64,000 nucleotides of DNA from GCA-2737725 sp965229355 (GTDB lineage Bacteria; Pseudomonadota; Alphaproteobacteria; Rhodospirillales; Rhodospirillaceae): the NCBI GenBank assembly GCA_965229355.1, contig OZ245869.1, positions 4,374,224-4,438,223 on the forward strand. Reading direction: 5' to 3'. The notes under the pieces were generated by a model. It ran no database searches. It worked only from the letters and a program-made list of their open reading frames with translations, and had not been told where the DNA came from. The position numbers and the translations under genes are program-made. Below are positions 17,940 to 26,784 of the stretch, piece after piece. How positions within the stretch are numbered: the first letter of the stretch is position 1; each line of letters starts with the position of its first letter.

Positions 17940-19511
17940 TTAAGCCTGCTGAACGCCCGGCTTGCCGTTCTCGACTGCAAAGGTCGCAAACGTTTTGCAC
18001 GCACTATCACGGACGTGAACGTTATCTGAGATACGAAGTGTCGATGTCCACACCTTGCTATCGACGTCGCAGAGGATGTAGCCGCGATAGCGATCATCAA
18101 TCAGCTTGATGTTTTGGTTCTCAGCCATAAGCGCGCTGAAAAGCCTCGTATTGTAGCTTTCCGATGTAATCGAGGTGCCGACAAACTCGCTGATCAACGT
18201 TGCTGAGTTCGGGTCCAGATCATCGTCCTTCACATCGCCGATCACATAACTGTGGATATCGCCCCCGAGAGAGATAACGTTTTGTAGTTTGCGATTTTTC
18301 ACAAGATCCAAAAGCTTACGGCGCGCCACCGGATAGCCACCCCAGTTGTCGGTATAAGTGCCGCGTTGTGGGCCTAGAATTTGATCAAAGCCCATCAGCA
18401 TTAAGGTTTGTGCAATCACAACCCACTTTGCATTAGTTCGGGCGAAGCCCTTTGCCATCCAGGTTTCTTGCAACGGCCCCAACATTGTGCGCTTGGGGTC
18501 ATTGAGATCAGCGCATTGGCTAATGTCGACAACACGCCCCGCATGGAAATCAGGCAATTCGCACGGATGGTTTGAGCGATACTGACGCAAGTCCAACATA
18601 TTAAACTCGGCCAAATTGCCGTACTGGAAACGCTGGAACATCACCATGTTCATGTTCGCGTCCGGTGCAGCCATCGCCCGCAGCGGCATATGCTCATAGA
18701 ACGCTTGGTACGCCGCATTACGGCGCTTCGCGAACTCTTCTGGTGGCGCGTTATCTTCGTTGATCAGGTTGGCGTAGTCGTTATCGACTTCATGATCGTC
18801 CCACATAAAAACCCACGGACAATGCAGGTGGGCCTTTTGCAAATCTGAATCGAGTTTGTAAATAGCATGAATTTGGCGGTAGTCGTGCAACGTGCGTGCA
18901 TCGCCAATCGGGTGATGGCGAATCGTCTGTCCCCATGACACATCATAGATATAGTCACCCAGATGCATGATGAACGATGGGTTCTGCGCCACCATATCGC
19001 GATAGGCCGAGAAGTAGCCCTGCTCGTAATGTTGGCATGACGCAAACGCGAACCGAAGGCGCTCAACATTTGCATAAGGAGCAGGTAGCGTTAACGCACG
19101 GCCAACTTGGCTCTGCACACCACCACACGTAAAGCGGTAGAAATATTCACTGCCTTGCTCAAGCCCCTGCACTTCCACGTGCACGCTGTGCGCAAGTTCA
19201 GGACGTGCATAAACGTTACCCTTCTTGATGATCTTCTTAAACTTCGCATCCGTGGCCACTTCCCACCCAACCAGCAGTGCTTCATTGGGCAGCGCTTGAA
19301 TGTCGTACGGGTCTGGCGCAATGCGCGTCCAAATCACAAAGCCATCTGCGACAGGATCGCCAGACGCGACACCCAGTTGGAATGGATCGTTGATGAAAAC
19401 GGGATTAGCCGCAGCGACCTTTTTGATAGGGCCTAAGCTTGCCAGCATGACGCCAGCCCAAGCGGCAGCGTTACGCACAAATTGTCGGCGGGCATACATG
19501 TCTGAGGTCAT
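17940..19511 (-). CDS. phoD: PhoD-like alkaline phosphatase, Tat-exported
   Basis: 523 residues from the ATG at 19511 (a TTG at 19517 would add two). The Tat motif is ARRQFVRN, followed by a hydrophobic stretch ending near AAAN. An N-terminal beta domain (about 40-140, FQLGVASGDPVADGFVIWTRI) precedes the metallophosphatase core: FASCQHYEQGYF, MHLGDYIYD, WDDHEVDNDYAN, and GGDIHSYV. These are the metal- and phosphate-binding signatures of PhoD, which hydrolyses phosphodiesters and monoesters with iron and calcium outside the membrane. A Pho-box-like repeat lies about 60-80 bp upstream. Confidence 0.95.
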   Translation of the reverse strand: MTSDMYARRQFVRNAAAWAGVMLASLGPIKKVAAANPVFINDPFQLGVASGDPVADGFVIWTRIAPDPYDIQALPNEALLVGWEVATDAKFKKIIKKGNVYARPELAHSVHVEVQGLEQGSEYFYRFTCGGVQSQVGRALTLPAPYANVERLRFAFASCQHYEQGYFSAYRDMVAQNPSFIMHLGDYIYDVSWGQTIRHHPIGDARTLHDYRQIHAIYKLDSDLQKAHLHCPWVFMWDDHEVDNDYANLINEDNAPPEEFAKRRNAAYQAFYEHMPLRAMAAPDANMNMVMFQRFQYGNLAEFNMLDLRQYRSNHPCELPDFHAGRVVDISQCADLNDPKRTMLGPLQETWMAKGFARTNAKWVVIAQTLMLMGFDQILGPQRGTYTDNWGGYPVARRKLLDLVKNRKLQNVISLGGDIHSYVIGDVKDDDLDPNSATLISEFVGTSITSESYNTRLFSALMAENQNIKLIDDRYRGYILCDVDSKVWTSTLRISDNVHVRDSACKTFATFAVENGKPGVQQA

Positions 19512-19572
19512 GAACAACTCGGATGAGAGTGAAGGGTAAGAACTGTATACGGCGAGGAAACATAGCGAATCG

Positions 19573-19590
19573 ATGAATGTTCTATAACAG
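19573..19590 (-). promoter_or_regulatory. Pho-box-like direct repeat upstream of phoD
   Basis: Read on the minus strand: CTGTTAT, spacer AGAA, CATTCAT. The heptamers match the PhoB consensus CTGTCAT at 6 of 7 and 5 of 7 positions with the canonical 11-bp period. It ends 62 bp before the chosen phoD start. The rest of the 19512-19793 gap holds no gene that I can see and must also contain the promoter of the cyclase-like gene on the plus strand. Confidence 0.55.
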
Positions 19591-19793
19591 AGGCCGCATC
19601 GCGAGCGTGCCCGGTTTAAGGTAGCGCCTTACGCGCAATAGTATTCATATAGGTCATGTTTACATAACCACTGGTTTTAAAATAAGCTAAATGGTCGCGT
19701 GAAAACCCTTTTTTATCAAAGCGTTGACGGGCTTTTGGAATAAGCACACCCTACGATTGGGCATGCTGAAAAGCGTGGGGTTCGCGTGGGATT

Positions 19794-21452
19794 ATGGCTG
19801 ACAAAAATAATATAAAAGCGCCAGCGGCTACAAAAACAGCATCGAACACCAAGGCTGCAGCACCGCAGACAAAGACCGTTGCATCGCAAGCTAAGAATGC
19901 GGCCCTTCAACCGAATGCCGCGAAAGAAACAGAAGACAGTCAGAAACGCTCATTGCGTGCAGATGTTGCGCGCAGACGTGAGGCCTTAAAACGACAAGAG
20001 GCTGAACGCGCATTGCCGCTGCAGATATTACTGATCTTGTTGAACAGCCTTGGCTCAGCCGTTGTTGCCGTTCTCATCGCTGGCGTTGTGATCCGCCAGT
20101 TTCCAAGCAGCAGTTCCTTTGCCGACCCAGAAATGGGCAAGCTTATGCTGGTGATGACGTTTCTGCTGAGCTTCCTGCTCACGCTACTGATCTTAATGCG
20201 TCGCCTTCCTGAAAATTGGTGGCAGCTTGCCAACGAATTTGCCAAGTCAGAACGCTACCAAGCGCCCGATCGAAAATGGGGTGGAATGTTGGAAGAGAAT
20301 AGCCAGAGCTATATCCCGCTGTTTGATCCAACGCGTAAAATCAGTGCCGTGCCGCCCAGCTTAACAAGCGCGCGCGAAACACCGTTTGCCTTTGCGCCAG
20401 AACCAACGCCAGAGGATACGGCTGCGGCGCAGCCTGAACCGCAGGCGCTATTCACGGATGAGCCTAAAAGCGAAGAACAACAAACCGAAGAGGCTTTGGC
20501 TTTAGCAAAAGCGCAAGCAATTGCCGAAATCGATAAATTTACAGCATCACTGAATCAAACAATTAAGTCAGCCGCACGGGCACTCAATGCCGCGTCACGT
20601 TTCGCACTGCAGCTTTATGTAGCTGGCGCATGCAGCGCCATTGCTAAGAAATTTTTATTGTCAGCGAAAGATGCATTCGCACTGATGCTACGCGCGTTGT
20701 CGCAAGTTGGCGTCAGCAAAACATTCGCCGAATCTTTTACGACAAATATTGAAGAATACGCGCGTCGCGATGCTTATCGCTCGATGATCGAGGATGGACA
20801 AAGTGCGATGGAGCATCAATTCGATATGAAGCCATCTGTTGCCGAACAAGCCTTGGAGAAATTTGAGGATTGGTCCGCTCGCTCTGAAGAGGGCGTATTG
20901 CCGCAAGTGGTCACTTTATTGTTCACAGACATTGTTGACGCATCTGCACTCACGCAACGCTTAGGCAATCTACATGCACAACGCGTGATCAAAGCTCATG
21001 ACACAGCGGTGAATGAAGCTGTTGAGAAAAATAAGGGGAAGAAGATCAAGCATACAGGCGACGGCATGATTGCAACGTTCCCAGATCCAGCAAAAGCAGT
21101 GGCCGCCGCACAAGCTATTCAGCAACATCTCGATGTGCATAACAAACGCTCGCCACACCTGAGCGCCAATGTGCGCATTTCTATCAATGCTGGCGAAGCG
21201 GTGAATGAGAATGGTGACTTGTTTGGCGCGACCGTCAAAATGACGGCGCAGTTGTGTGCTATGGCGAAGGCTGGGCAAATTTTAGCCGCCGACGTTGTGA
21301 AGTCATTTTGCAAATCATCCCAGCATGCGTTCAATCCCTTTGGCGAAGTGAGCATTACGGAACTCGGCAAAGTCAGAACCGTCTTTGAGGTGACCTGGAT
21401 GAAGTCTGGGGCTGGTATTGAATACAGCGATATTGGCCAACCAGCAGGCTAA
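19794..21452 (+). CDS. Membrane protein with class III nucleotide cyclase domain, atypical active site (paralogue 1)
   Basis: 552 residues. A low-complexity Ala/Lys/Thr N-terminus (1-50) precedes two membrane helices (about 74-100 and 117-135). A Pro/Glu-rich linker (about 190-235) leads to a helical block (about 265-345) shared with the paralogue at 22674, then the cyclase fold (about 371-530). Metal-binding Asp379 (LLFTDIVD) and Asp423 (HTGDG) and purine-selecting Lys419 and Asp475 are present. The transition-state Asn and Arg, expected in VN-x3-R, are Lys482 and Gln486 (VKMTAQL). It may make cAMP or cGMP weakly, need a partner, or act as a nucleotide sensor. The SapC gene follows 143 bp downstream. 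Confidence 0.85.
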   Translation: MADKNNIKAPAATKTASNTKAAAPQTKTVASQAKNAALQPNAAKETEDSQKRSLRADVARRREALKRQEAERALPLQILLILLNSLGSAVVAVLIAGVVIRQFPSSSSFADPEMGKLMLVMTFLLSFLLTLLILMRRLPENWWQLANEFAKSERYQAPDRKWGGMLEENSQSYIPLFDPTRKISAVPPSLTSARETPFAFAPEPTPEDTAAAQPEPQALFTDEPKSEEQQTEEALALAKAQAIAEIDKFTASLNQTIKSAARALNAASRFALQLYVAGACSAIAKKFLLSAKDAFALMLRALSQVGVSKTFAESFTTNIEEYARRDAYRSMIEDGQSAMEHQFDMKPSVAEQALEKFEDWSARSEEGVLPQVVTLLFTDIVDASALTQRLGNLHAQRVIKAHDTAVNEAVEKNKGKKIKHTGDGMIATFPDPAKAVAAAQAIQQHLDVHNKRSPHLSANVRISINAGEAVNENGDLFGATVKMTAQLCAMAKAGQILAADVVKSFCKSSQHAFNPFGEVSITELGKVRTVFEVTWMKSGAGIEYSDIGQPAG

Positions 21453-21465
21453 AACCCTAGGGTTT
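21452..21465. repeat. 14-bp palindrome AAACCCTAGGGTTT after the first cyclase-like gene
   Basis: Perfect palindrome beginning on the last base of the stop codon, followed by a weak CCGC/GCGG pair (21466-21481). No T-run follows directly. It could be a weak transcription stop or a binding site; no function is evident. Confidence 0.35.
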
Positions 21466-21543
21466 CCGCCATTTTTAGCGGTCATTAGACACTGATAGCC
21501 CTTGCCTTTATGCCCCAGCCCCCTATTCTCCGCCGCCGACCGC

Positions 21544-21560
21544 GATGCACATAGTGCATC
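21544..21560. promoter_or_regulatory. 17-bp palindrome GATGCAC-ATA-GTGCATC upstream of sapC
   Basis: Perfect 7-3-7 inverted repeat ending 35 bp before the GTG start of the SapC gene, in the 143-bp gap after the first cyclase-like gene. Size and place suit a dimeric helix-turn-helix regulator acting on a separate sapC promoter. The regulator is unknown. Confidence 0.5.
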
Positions 21561-21595
21561 CCTGATTCACTCGACGTCACAAGGAAATCTTCGCC

Positions 21596-22369
21596 GTGTC
21601 CGACCAAGCCGCTCAAAACAACACTGATCAGCAACGCCCGCCCATGTTCTATGAGCGCCCGGCGCCAGTTTCGCTGTCAGCCCATGCGAGCTTCAAAATC
21701 CGCGCTGAAATGGACTTCGAGTTCGCAGCGAAATCCAATACTGCGCCGCTGACGGCTCCTGAATTTGTTCTGGTGGCACGCCATTACCCGATTATCTTCG
21801 TCGGTGACCAAGCCATCCCAACGGCCGTGATGGGTTTGAAGATCGACGAAAACTTATTTGTGAATAGCAAGGGCGAGTGGGACGCCTATTCATACGTCCC
21901 CGCTTACGTCCGCCGTTTCCCGTTCATCCTCTTGGGCAATCAAGGCGACGAACGGTTGCAACTCGGCGTGGAAGAAACCGCCCAAACCAACAAGCCCGGC
22001 GCCCGCGCTTTGTTTGAAGGCGGCAAAGAAACCGAACTGCTACGACAGCAACTGGATATGTGTGAACAGTTCCACAATGCTTACCTGTACACGCGGGAAT
22101 TCTCGCAAGCCATTTTGGACACCAAGCTGCTTGAAGAACGCGAATTGAATGTTCCGATTAGCGCCAGCGAAACCGCGAAACTCGGCACTTTTAACGCCAT
22201 CAACGAAGACAAATTCAAAGAATTGCCTGATGCCACCATTCTGGATTGGCGCAAGAAGGGCTTCTTACACTCAGTATTTTTCCATCTTCAGTCGTTGAAT
22301 AACTGGGAAATTTTGCTGGCAAAAGCCAATGAACGCGCTGGCTTCACGCCATCAGGAAAAGCCTCTTAA
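21596..22369 (+). CDS. SapC family protein
   Basis: 257 residues from a GTG start with AAGGAA 9 nt upstream. It matches SapC: HASFKIRAEMDFEFAA, PEFVLVARHYPIIFVG, the YSYVPAYVRRFPFILL block, QLGVEE and the C-terminal LHSVFFHLQSLNNWEILL. No signal peptide or membrane helix, so cytoplasmic. SapC was first tied to the Campylobacter S-layer locus, and Alphaproteobacteria often carry it beside TonB receptors and halogenase-type genes; its biochemical role is not settled. Here it instead sits between two cyclase-like membrane proteins, with its own palindrome upstream and a terminator downstream, so it is probably transcribed alone. Confidence 0.88.
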   Translation: MSDQAAQNNTDQQRPPMFYERPAPVSLSAHASFKIRAEMDFEFAAKSNTAPLTAPEFVLVARHYPIIFVGDQAIPTAVMGLKIDENLFVNSKGEWDAYSYVPAYVRRFPFILLGNQGDERLQLGVEETAQTNKPGARALFEGGKETELLRQQLDMCEQFHNAYLYTREFSQAILDTKLLEERELNVPISASETAKLGTFNAINEDKFKELPDATILDWRKKGFLHSVFFHLQSLNNWEILLAKANERAGFTPSGKAS

Positions 22370-22428
22370 GCCGATCTAAAGCGGCAGATCTCTCAAAAAC
22401 AGAAATCCGCCGCCATAGGCCTTTAGGG

Positions 22429-22461
22429 ACGGTACAATGTGAATTGTGCCGTTCTTTTTTT
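22429..22461 (+). terminator. Rho-independent terminator after sapC
   Basis: ACGGTACAAT (22429-22438), loop GTGA, ATTGTGCCGT (22443-22452) with one G-T pair, then TCTTTTTTT. The remaining 22462-22673 stretch holds no gene that I can see and should carry the promoter of the second cyclase-like gene. Confidence 0.85.
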
Positions 22462-22673
22462 GCCTGAGCCTCAGAACAGACGCCGCCCAGCGTTAAGCAC
22501 CCAAGATACTGCTTATAACGCTAGAAAATGGGGATTTGCTTTAAGTCTTGGTGACGACCGCATCGGTTTTAGGCAAAATGTGCTGGGGATATGACGATTG
22601 GGTTTGGGCCGGATCAATTGCACAATCCGTTCCACTCACATCACGTAACGACTTTTTGTATTAGTTTTAGACG

Positions 22674-24326
22674 ATGCGTGTTGCTTATTACGAGGTTTAC
22701 GAGGCTCGCTTTGGTCAGTGGGTCCTGAAAGGCCGTTACCCGCCTCGTGAAGAAGCGGCAGCTCGTGCGCGCGCGGAAAAAAATTGGGCTGAGTCCCGCA
22801 CCCCTACCGTCTTGCTTCAGGAAAACGTTCCCGCAGATGGTGATGAATTAGATATTAGCGTCGTTTATCGCAGTCCCGAGATTAAGCAGGTTTACAAATC
22901 ACCCGATACTGGCGGCAGCATGGCCGGCAGCTTTGTAACTGTTGCAATCAATGGTGTCATCATTGGCGCCCTTGGCGCTGTTATTGCAGCCATTGCCTTA
23001 GCGGGTTCACCAGCGCGCTTCTTTTTATCACTTTTAGTTTTTCTCATGGTCGCGGCTGGCGCCATGATGGTTCTTTTCCGCGTGATGGTTCCTGCCGAAC
23101 TTATGATGTGGCGCAATAAAACAGCGGAAGCGAAGCGCAAAACAATCGAATTGCTGAGTATCTTTGATGATTCTGAAACGCCGCGTCCCATGGCCGCGAG
23201 TAGTCCAAACCGCGTCCGCCGCCAACGCAAAGGTGCGTTTTCCCACCCTAAAGGAGAAGTGATCGTCGCCGCGGGTGTAAACACACAGAGTTTCGGTGGT
23301 GATGATGGAACTGACTCGCAATCAAAAACCGCACAATTACAAGAACTCGTCGCGCGTCAGGTCTTAATCCTGCAATCGTTTGCCAGCGACGCAATGAGCG
23401 CCCTCGGTTTACGCGCTGGAAACTTGCAAGCGTTTGATCGTTACGGGTTGAACCTATACATCGCGGGTGCTGCACAAGAGCTTGCTTGGCGTGAGAAATT
23501 AACCGATCAGACAATGATCTCAATTCTGACGAACGTGCTTACCGAACAAAACACCAGCTTAGAAGCGGCAAAAGCTTTTGCAGATCGCTTGGAAACCGCC
23601 AGTAATCGCCCTCGGTTCCGGACCATGTTGCAAGCAGGTCGCTCAGCTATGGTCGCAACACTTGATGAACAACCTATTCCGTCGGAAGCCGCCATCGATT
23701 TAGTGCTCTCAAACTGGAGCAATCCGCATGGCAATACGAGTGCAGCTAAACGGATTGCTGTACTGTTGACAGATCTGGTGGGTTCCACTGATGCAACGCG
23801 AAAACTTGGCAATAGCGGCGCACAGCGCTTATTGCGCGCGCATAACGCTATTGTACGTGACGCGTTGAAAAGTTGCCGTGGTCAAGAAGTAAAACACACA
23901 GGCGATGGTATCTTGTGTATTTTCAACTCACCCGGAGACGCGGGGAATGCGGCTATTGCCATTCAACAAGACGCATTTGCTTACGTTCGCGACAACCCCG
24001 ATTTACCTTTGGCGATCCGCCTCGGCATTGAATATGGCGAGGGTATGAAAGATGAAACCGGTGAATATTTCGGCCCGGCTATTACTGCCATTGAAGGCAT
24101 CTGCGATGCGGGCGGTACCGGCGATATTGCAGTATCGGCTGCAGTCAAAGATCAAACTGAAGGCGCCATTCTGCAATACGTAGACCTGACGCCAAGCCCG
24201 ACAGCAAAGAGCTTTGTACCGGGTTTATACAAACTGCTGTGGCAGCCAAAGCCAGTCTATAACGCACCACCCCTGGAATATCGCCAGATAGGCACCAGCG
24301 ATGCTCCCGCCCCTGAGCTCGAATGA
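22674..24326 (+). CDS. Membrane protein with class III nucleotide cyclase domain, atypical active site (paralogue 2)
   Basis: 550 residues. A soluble N-terminal segment of about 80 residues (MRVAYYEVYEARFGQWVLKG) is not shared with paralogue 1. Two membrane helices follow (about 84-110 and 115-140), then a linker, the shared helical block (about 255-332, with YGLNLYIAGAA and FRTMLQAGRSAM) and the cyclase fold (about 359-515). Metal Asp367 (LLTDLVGS), Asp411 and Lys407 (VKHTGDG) are kept. The selectivity Asp is Glu464 and the transition-state Asn and Arg are Thr471 and Gly475 (AITAIEG). It is less canonical than paralogue 1 and may be a pseudo-cyclase or one half of a heterodimer. Confidence 0.85.
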   Translation: MRVAYYEVYEARFGQWVLKGRYPPREEAAARARAEKNWAESRTPTVLLQENVPADGDELDISVVYRSPEIKQVYKSPDTGGSMAGSFVTVAINGVIIGALGAVIAAIALAGSPARFFLSLLVFLMVAAGAMMVLFRVMVPAELMMWRNKTAEAKRKTIELLSIFDDSETPRPMAASSPNRVRRQRKGAFSHPKGEVIVAAGVNTQSFGGDDGTDSQSKTAQLQELVARQVLILQSFASDAMSALGLRAGNLQAFDRYGLNLYIAGAAQELAWREKLTDQTMISILTNVLTEQNTSLEAAKAFADRLETASNRPRFRTMLQAGRSAMVATLDEQPIPSEAAIDLVLSNWSNPHGNTSAAKRIAVLLTDLVGSTDATRKLGNSGAQRLLRAHNAIVRDALKSCRGQEVKHTGDGILCIFNSPGDAGNAAIAIQQDAFAYVRDNPDLPLAIRLGIEYGEGMKDETGEYFGPAITAIEGICDAGGTGDIAVSAAVKDQTEGAILQYVDLTPSPTAKSFVPGLYKLLWQPKPVYNAPPLEYRQIGTSDAPAPELE

Positions 24327-24428
24327 GTAGCTCAATGATCGGTCTGTAGCCGGTCGTTTGTGTGTAACTTGCCTGCACAAGCTTAAGATTGATAAGCAGA
24401 TAGACACCTCAAATGACACTGAGTTGAA

Positions 24429-25700
24429 GTGCCAGACATCGAACCCACGCCACCTTCTGCGCCTTTACCGACAACAACACCGGCCCCCGTTTGGTCGGTG
24501 CTGCGAGAACACCCCGTATTTCGCGCAATTTGGCTCGCGGGCCTCGTTTCACTTGTGGGCTCGTGGATGCAAAACCTCGGCGCAGCATGGCTGATGACCG
24601 ATATATCTGACTCTCCTGCGATGGTCGGATTGGTTCAAACCGCACAAGCATTACCCAGCCTTATTTTTGCACTGATTGCGGGCGCTTTGGCCGACATGTT
24701 CGACCGCCGCAAGTTCTTGATGACAGTCATGGTCTGGCAAACACTTGTGACCGCGCTGCTAGCGCTGTTAACTGCGCTGGGTTTGATAACCCCGTGGATG
24801 CTGCTGGGTTTTATATTTGCGGTTGCCATCGGTGGCACATGCCAGGTTCCTGCAATGTCGGCTACACTGCAAGATATCGTGCCACGAAGCCGGGTTATTG
24901 CAGCAGTTACATTGAATTCGATTTCGATGAACATGTCTCGCGCTGTGGGCCCTGCCCTCGCGGGTTTTCTGATTGCTGCAACCGGCGTAGCTTTAGCATT
25001 TGTTGTAAATTCTATTTCATACCTTGTGTTTATGGTGGTGGTTGCGTTTCGCATCCCCAAGGCGACATTACGCCAAGCACAGCGCCAGGGGTTTTACGAT
25101 ACCCTCATGAGTGGTTTGCGTTACGCGCGCAAAGCCAAGCAATTCCAGGCTGTTCTCATCCGCGGCTTTTTCTATTTCTTATTCGCCAGCGCCGTTCAGT
25201 CATTGTTGCCTTTTCTTGCCCGACAGGAATTAGGCGTAACCGCCAGCACATACGGCCCTCTTGTCGGCTTTATTGGTATTGGTGCGCTTGTAACGGCTTT
25301 TCTGATTGTGCCTATTACAACAGCGCGCTTCTCACGTGATAGCGTCGTCTTAAGCGCCAGCATCATGATTGGCATCTGCCAATTGATCATGGCCTGGATT
25401 CACAGCTATGCCGTTTTTGCGATCGTATTGTTGATCTTTGGTGGCGCATGGATGATTTCGATGATGTCCTTCCAGGTGTCCTCGCAGATGACATTACCCG
25501 GCTGGGTGCGTGGCCGTGGCATCAGCATGAGCATGATGAGTTTCACAGCTGGCATGGGCGTATCGGGTCTTCTGTGGGGCCAGATCGCTCACTTCACGAA
25601 CTTAACAACCACCTTCACAATTGCAGGCATCGGTATGATTGTGACTTCACTTGTTACACATCGCTTTAAAATCGGCAGCAACGAAACCGAAGACGTTTAG
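24429..25700 (+). CDS. MFS exporter (EntS-like, MFS_3 type)
   Basis: 423 residues from a GTG start, with about eleven to twelve membrane helices. The N-terminal FRAIWLAGLVSLVGSWMQNLGAAWLM and the loop-2/3 motif GALADMFDRRKFLM are typical of the EntS/MFS_3 branch, which exports siderophores, drugs or other small molecules. The cytoplasmic middle loop (TLRQAQRQGFYDTLMSGLRYARK) is also usual. The oxidoreductase gene begins 3 bp after its stop, so the two are one operon. The substrate is unknown. The 102-bp gap before it shows no terminator. Confidence 0.88.
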   Translation: MPDIEPTPPSAPLPTTTPAPVWSVLREHPVFRAIWLAGLVSLVGSWMQNLGAAWLMTDISDSPAMVGLVQTAQALPSLIFALIAGALADMFDRRKFLMTVMVWQTLVTALLALLTALGLITPWMLLGFIFAVAIGGTCQVPAMSATLQDIVPRSRVIAAVTLNSISMNMSRAVGPALAGFLIAATGVALAFVVNSISYLVFMVVVAFRIPKATLRQAQRQGFYDTLMSGLRYARKAKQFQAVLIRGFFYFLFASAVQSLLPFLARQELGVTASTYGPLVGFIGIGALVTAFLIVPITTARFSRDSVVLSASIMIGICQLIMAWIHSYAVFAIVLLIFGGAWMISMMSFQVSSQMTLPGWVRGRGISMSMMSFTAGMGVSGLLWGQIAHFTNLTTTFTIAGIGMIVTSLVTHRFKIGSNETEDV

Positions 25701-25703
25701 ACA

Positions 25704-26717
25704 ATGTTCCCAAAGAAATACCGTAAATTTATCCTGACCCAGTTTGGCGAAGATTTTCGCGCCTGCACGGCGATTGTTGAAACGCCGTGGCAAGACCCAG
25801 GCGACGATGAAGTTGTAGTTAAAAATATCTATGCCGGCGTGAACGGCATTTATGACTACAACATGATGCGCAATGCGGTTGATTATATCAAAATTGATTT
25901 ACCGGCTGATCTCGGCATCGAAGTTGTGGGCCGCATCGTTGCTGTAGGCAAAAATGTAAAATCATTCAAAGAAGGTGATGCTGTAGCAGCATGGAAAGTC
26001 GGAAACGGCTACCGTGATTACCAAGTCATCTCACAAAATCGTCTTTATAGCGTTCGCGAACCGTCGCCAGAAATTCTAACGCTTATCCCAACAGGCGTCT
26101 CGGGCATGATTGGACTTGAGCGCGTTGGTGAAATGAAAAGCGGTGAAATCATCGCTGTCTCTGCGGCTGCGGGTGGCTTAGGTCACATCGTTGTGCAAGT
26201 CGCAAAGCAGGCTGGCAACCACGTCATCGGTTTGGCAGGTAGCGATGAAAAGTGTGAAATCTTGCGCAAACTCGGCTGTGATCGCCCAATTAATTATCGA
26301 ACGGAAGATGTCGGCACTGTTCTGAAGAACGAATACCCCAAGGGTATAAACATTGGGTACGATTCAGTTGGCGGCATAACTTTCGATACCTTTGTCGAAA
26401 ATCTTGCCATCAAAGGTCGCCTCGTTATCAGCGGGTACACCTCTGAAGTTGGAAAACCATTGCAAGCAGTGACGGCCCCACGCCCTTGGACGAAACTCTA
26501 TTTCAAATCGGCGTCTATTCGAGGATTCATTAACCCACATTTCCAAGAATTCTGGCCTGATGCAGCAGAGCGTTTGCTGCGCGCCTACTACGATAACACT
26601 TTGACAGTTCTCATAGACCCTACCCCTTTCGTGGGTCTAGAAGCCGTTCCTGATGCCGTGGCGTACCTGATGTCAGGTCGTAATCTCGGCAAGGTCGTGA
26701 TCAAGTTCGATCACTGA
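25704..26717 (+). CDS. MDR-family NAD(P)H-dependent oxidoreductase (quinone-oxidoreductase/PTGR-like)
   Basis: 337 residues. The N-terminal GroES-like part includes VVVKNIYAGVNGIYDYNMM and LGIEVVGRIVAVGKNVKSFKEGD; catalytic zinc ligands and the structural Cys cluster are absent, so it is a zinc-free member. The Rossmann domain starts at AAAGGLGHIVVQVAKQAG and has the GYDSVGGITF region and INYRTED. Such enzymes reduce activated C=C bonds or quinones with NADPH. Coupled within 3 bp to the MFS exporter gene, it may detoxify a compound that the exporter also handles; that link is inference. Confidence 0.88.
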   Translation: MFPKKYRKFILTQFGEDFRACTAIVETPWQDPGDDEVVVKNIYAGVNGIYDYNMMRNAVDYIKIDLPADLGIEVVGRIVAVGKNVKSFKEGDAVAAWKVGNGYRDYQVISQNRLYSVREPSPEILTLIPTGVSGMIGLERVGEMKSGEIIAVSAAAGGLGHIVVQVAKQAGNHVIGLAGSDEKCEILRKLGCDRPINYRTEDVGTVLKNEYPKGINIGYDSVGGITFDTFVENLAIKGRLVISGYTSEVGKPLQAVTAPRPWTKLYFKSASIRGFINPHFQEFWPDAAERLLRAYYDNTLTVLIDPTPFVGLEAVPDAVAYLMSGRNLGKVVIKFDH

Positions 26718-26784
26718 CGCGTGTCTATCAATATTCGCATCTGTGTGGTCACATGTAGTGCGAGTAAACAGAGGGAGGGTTCTG

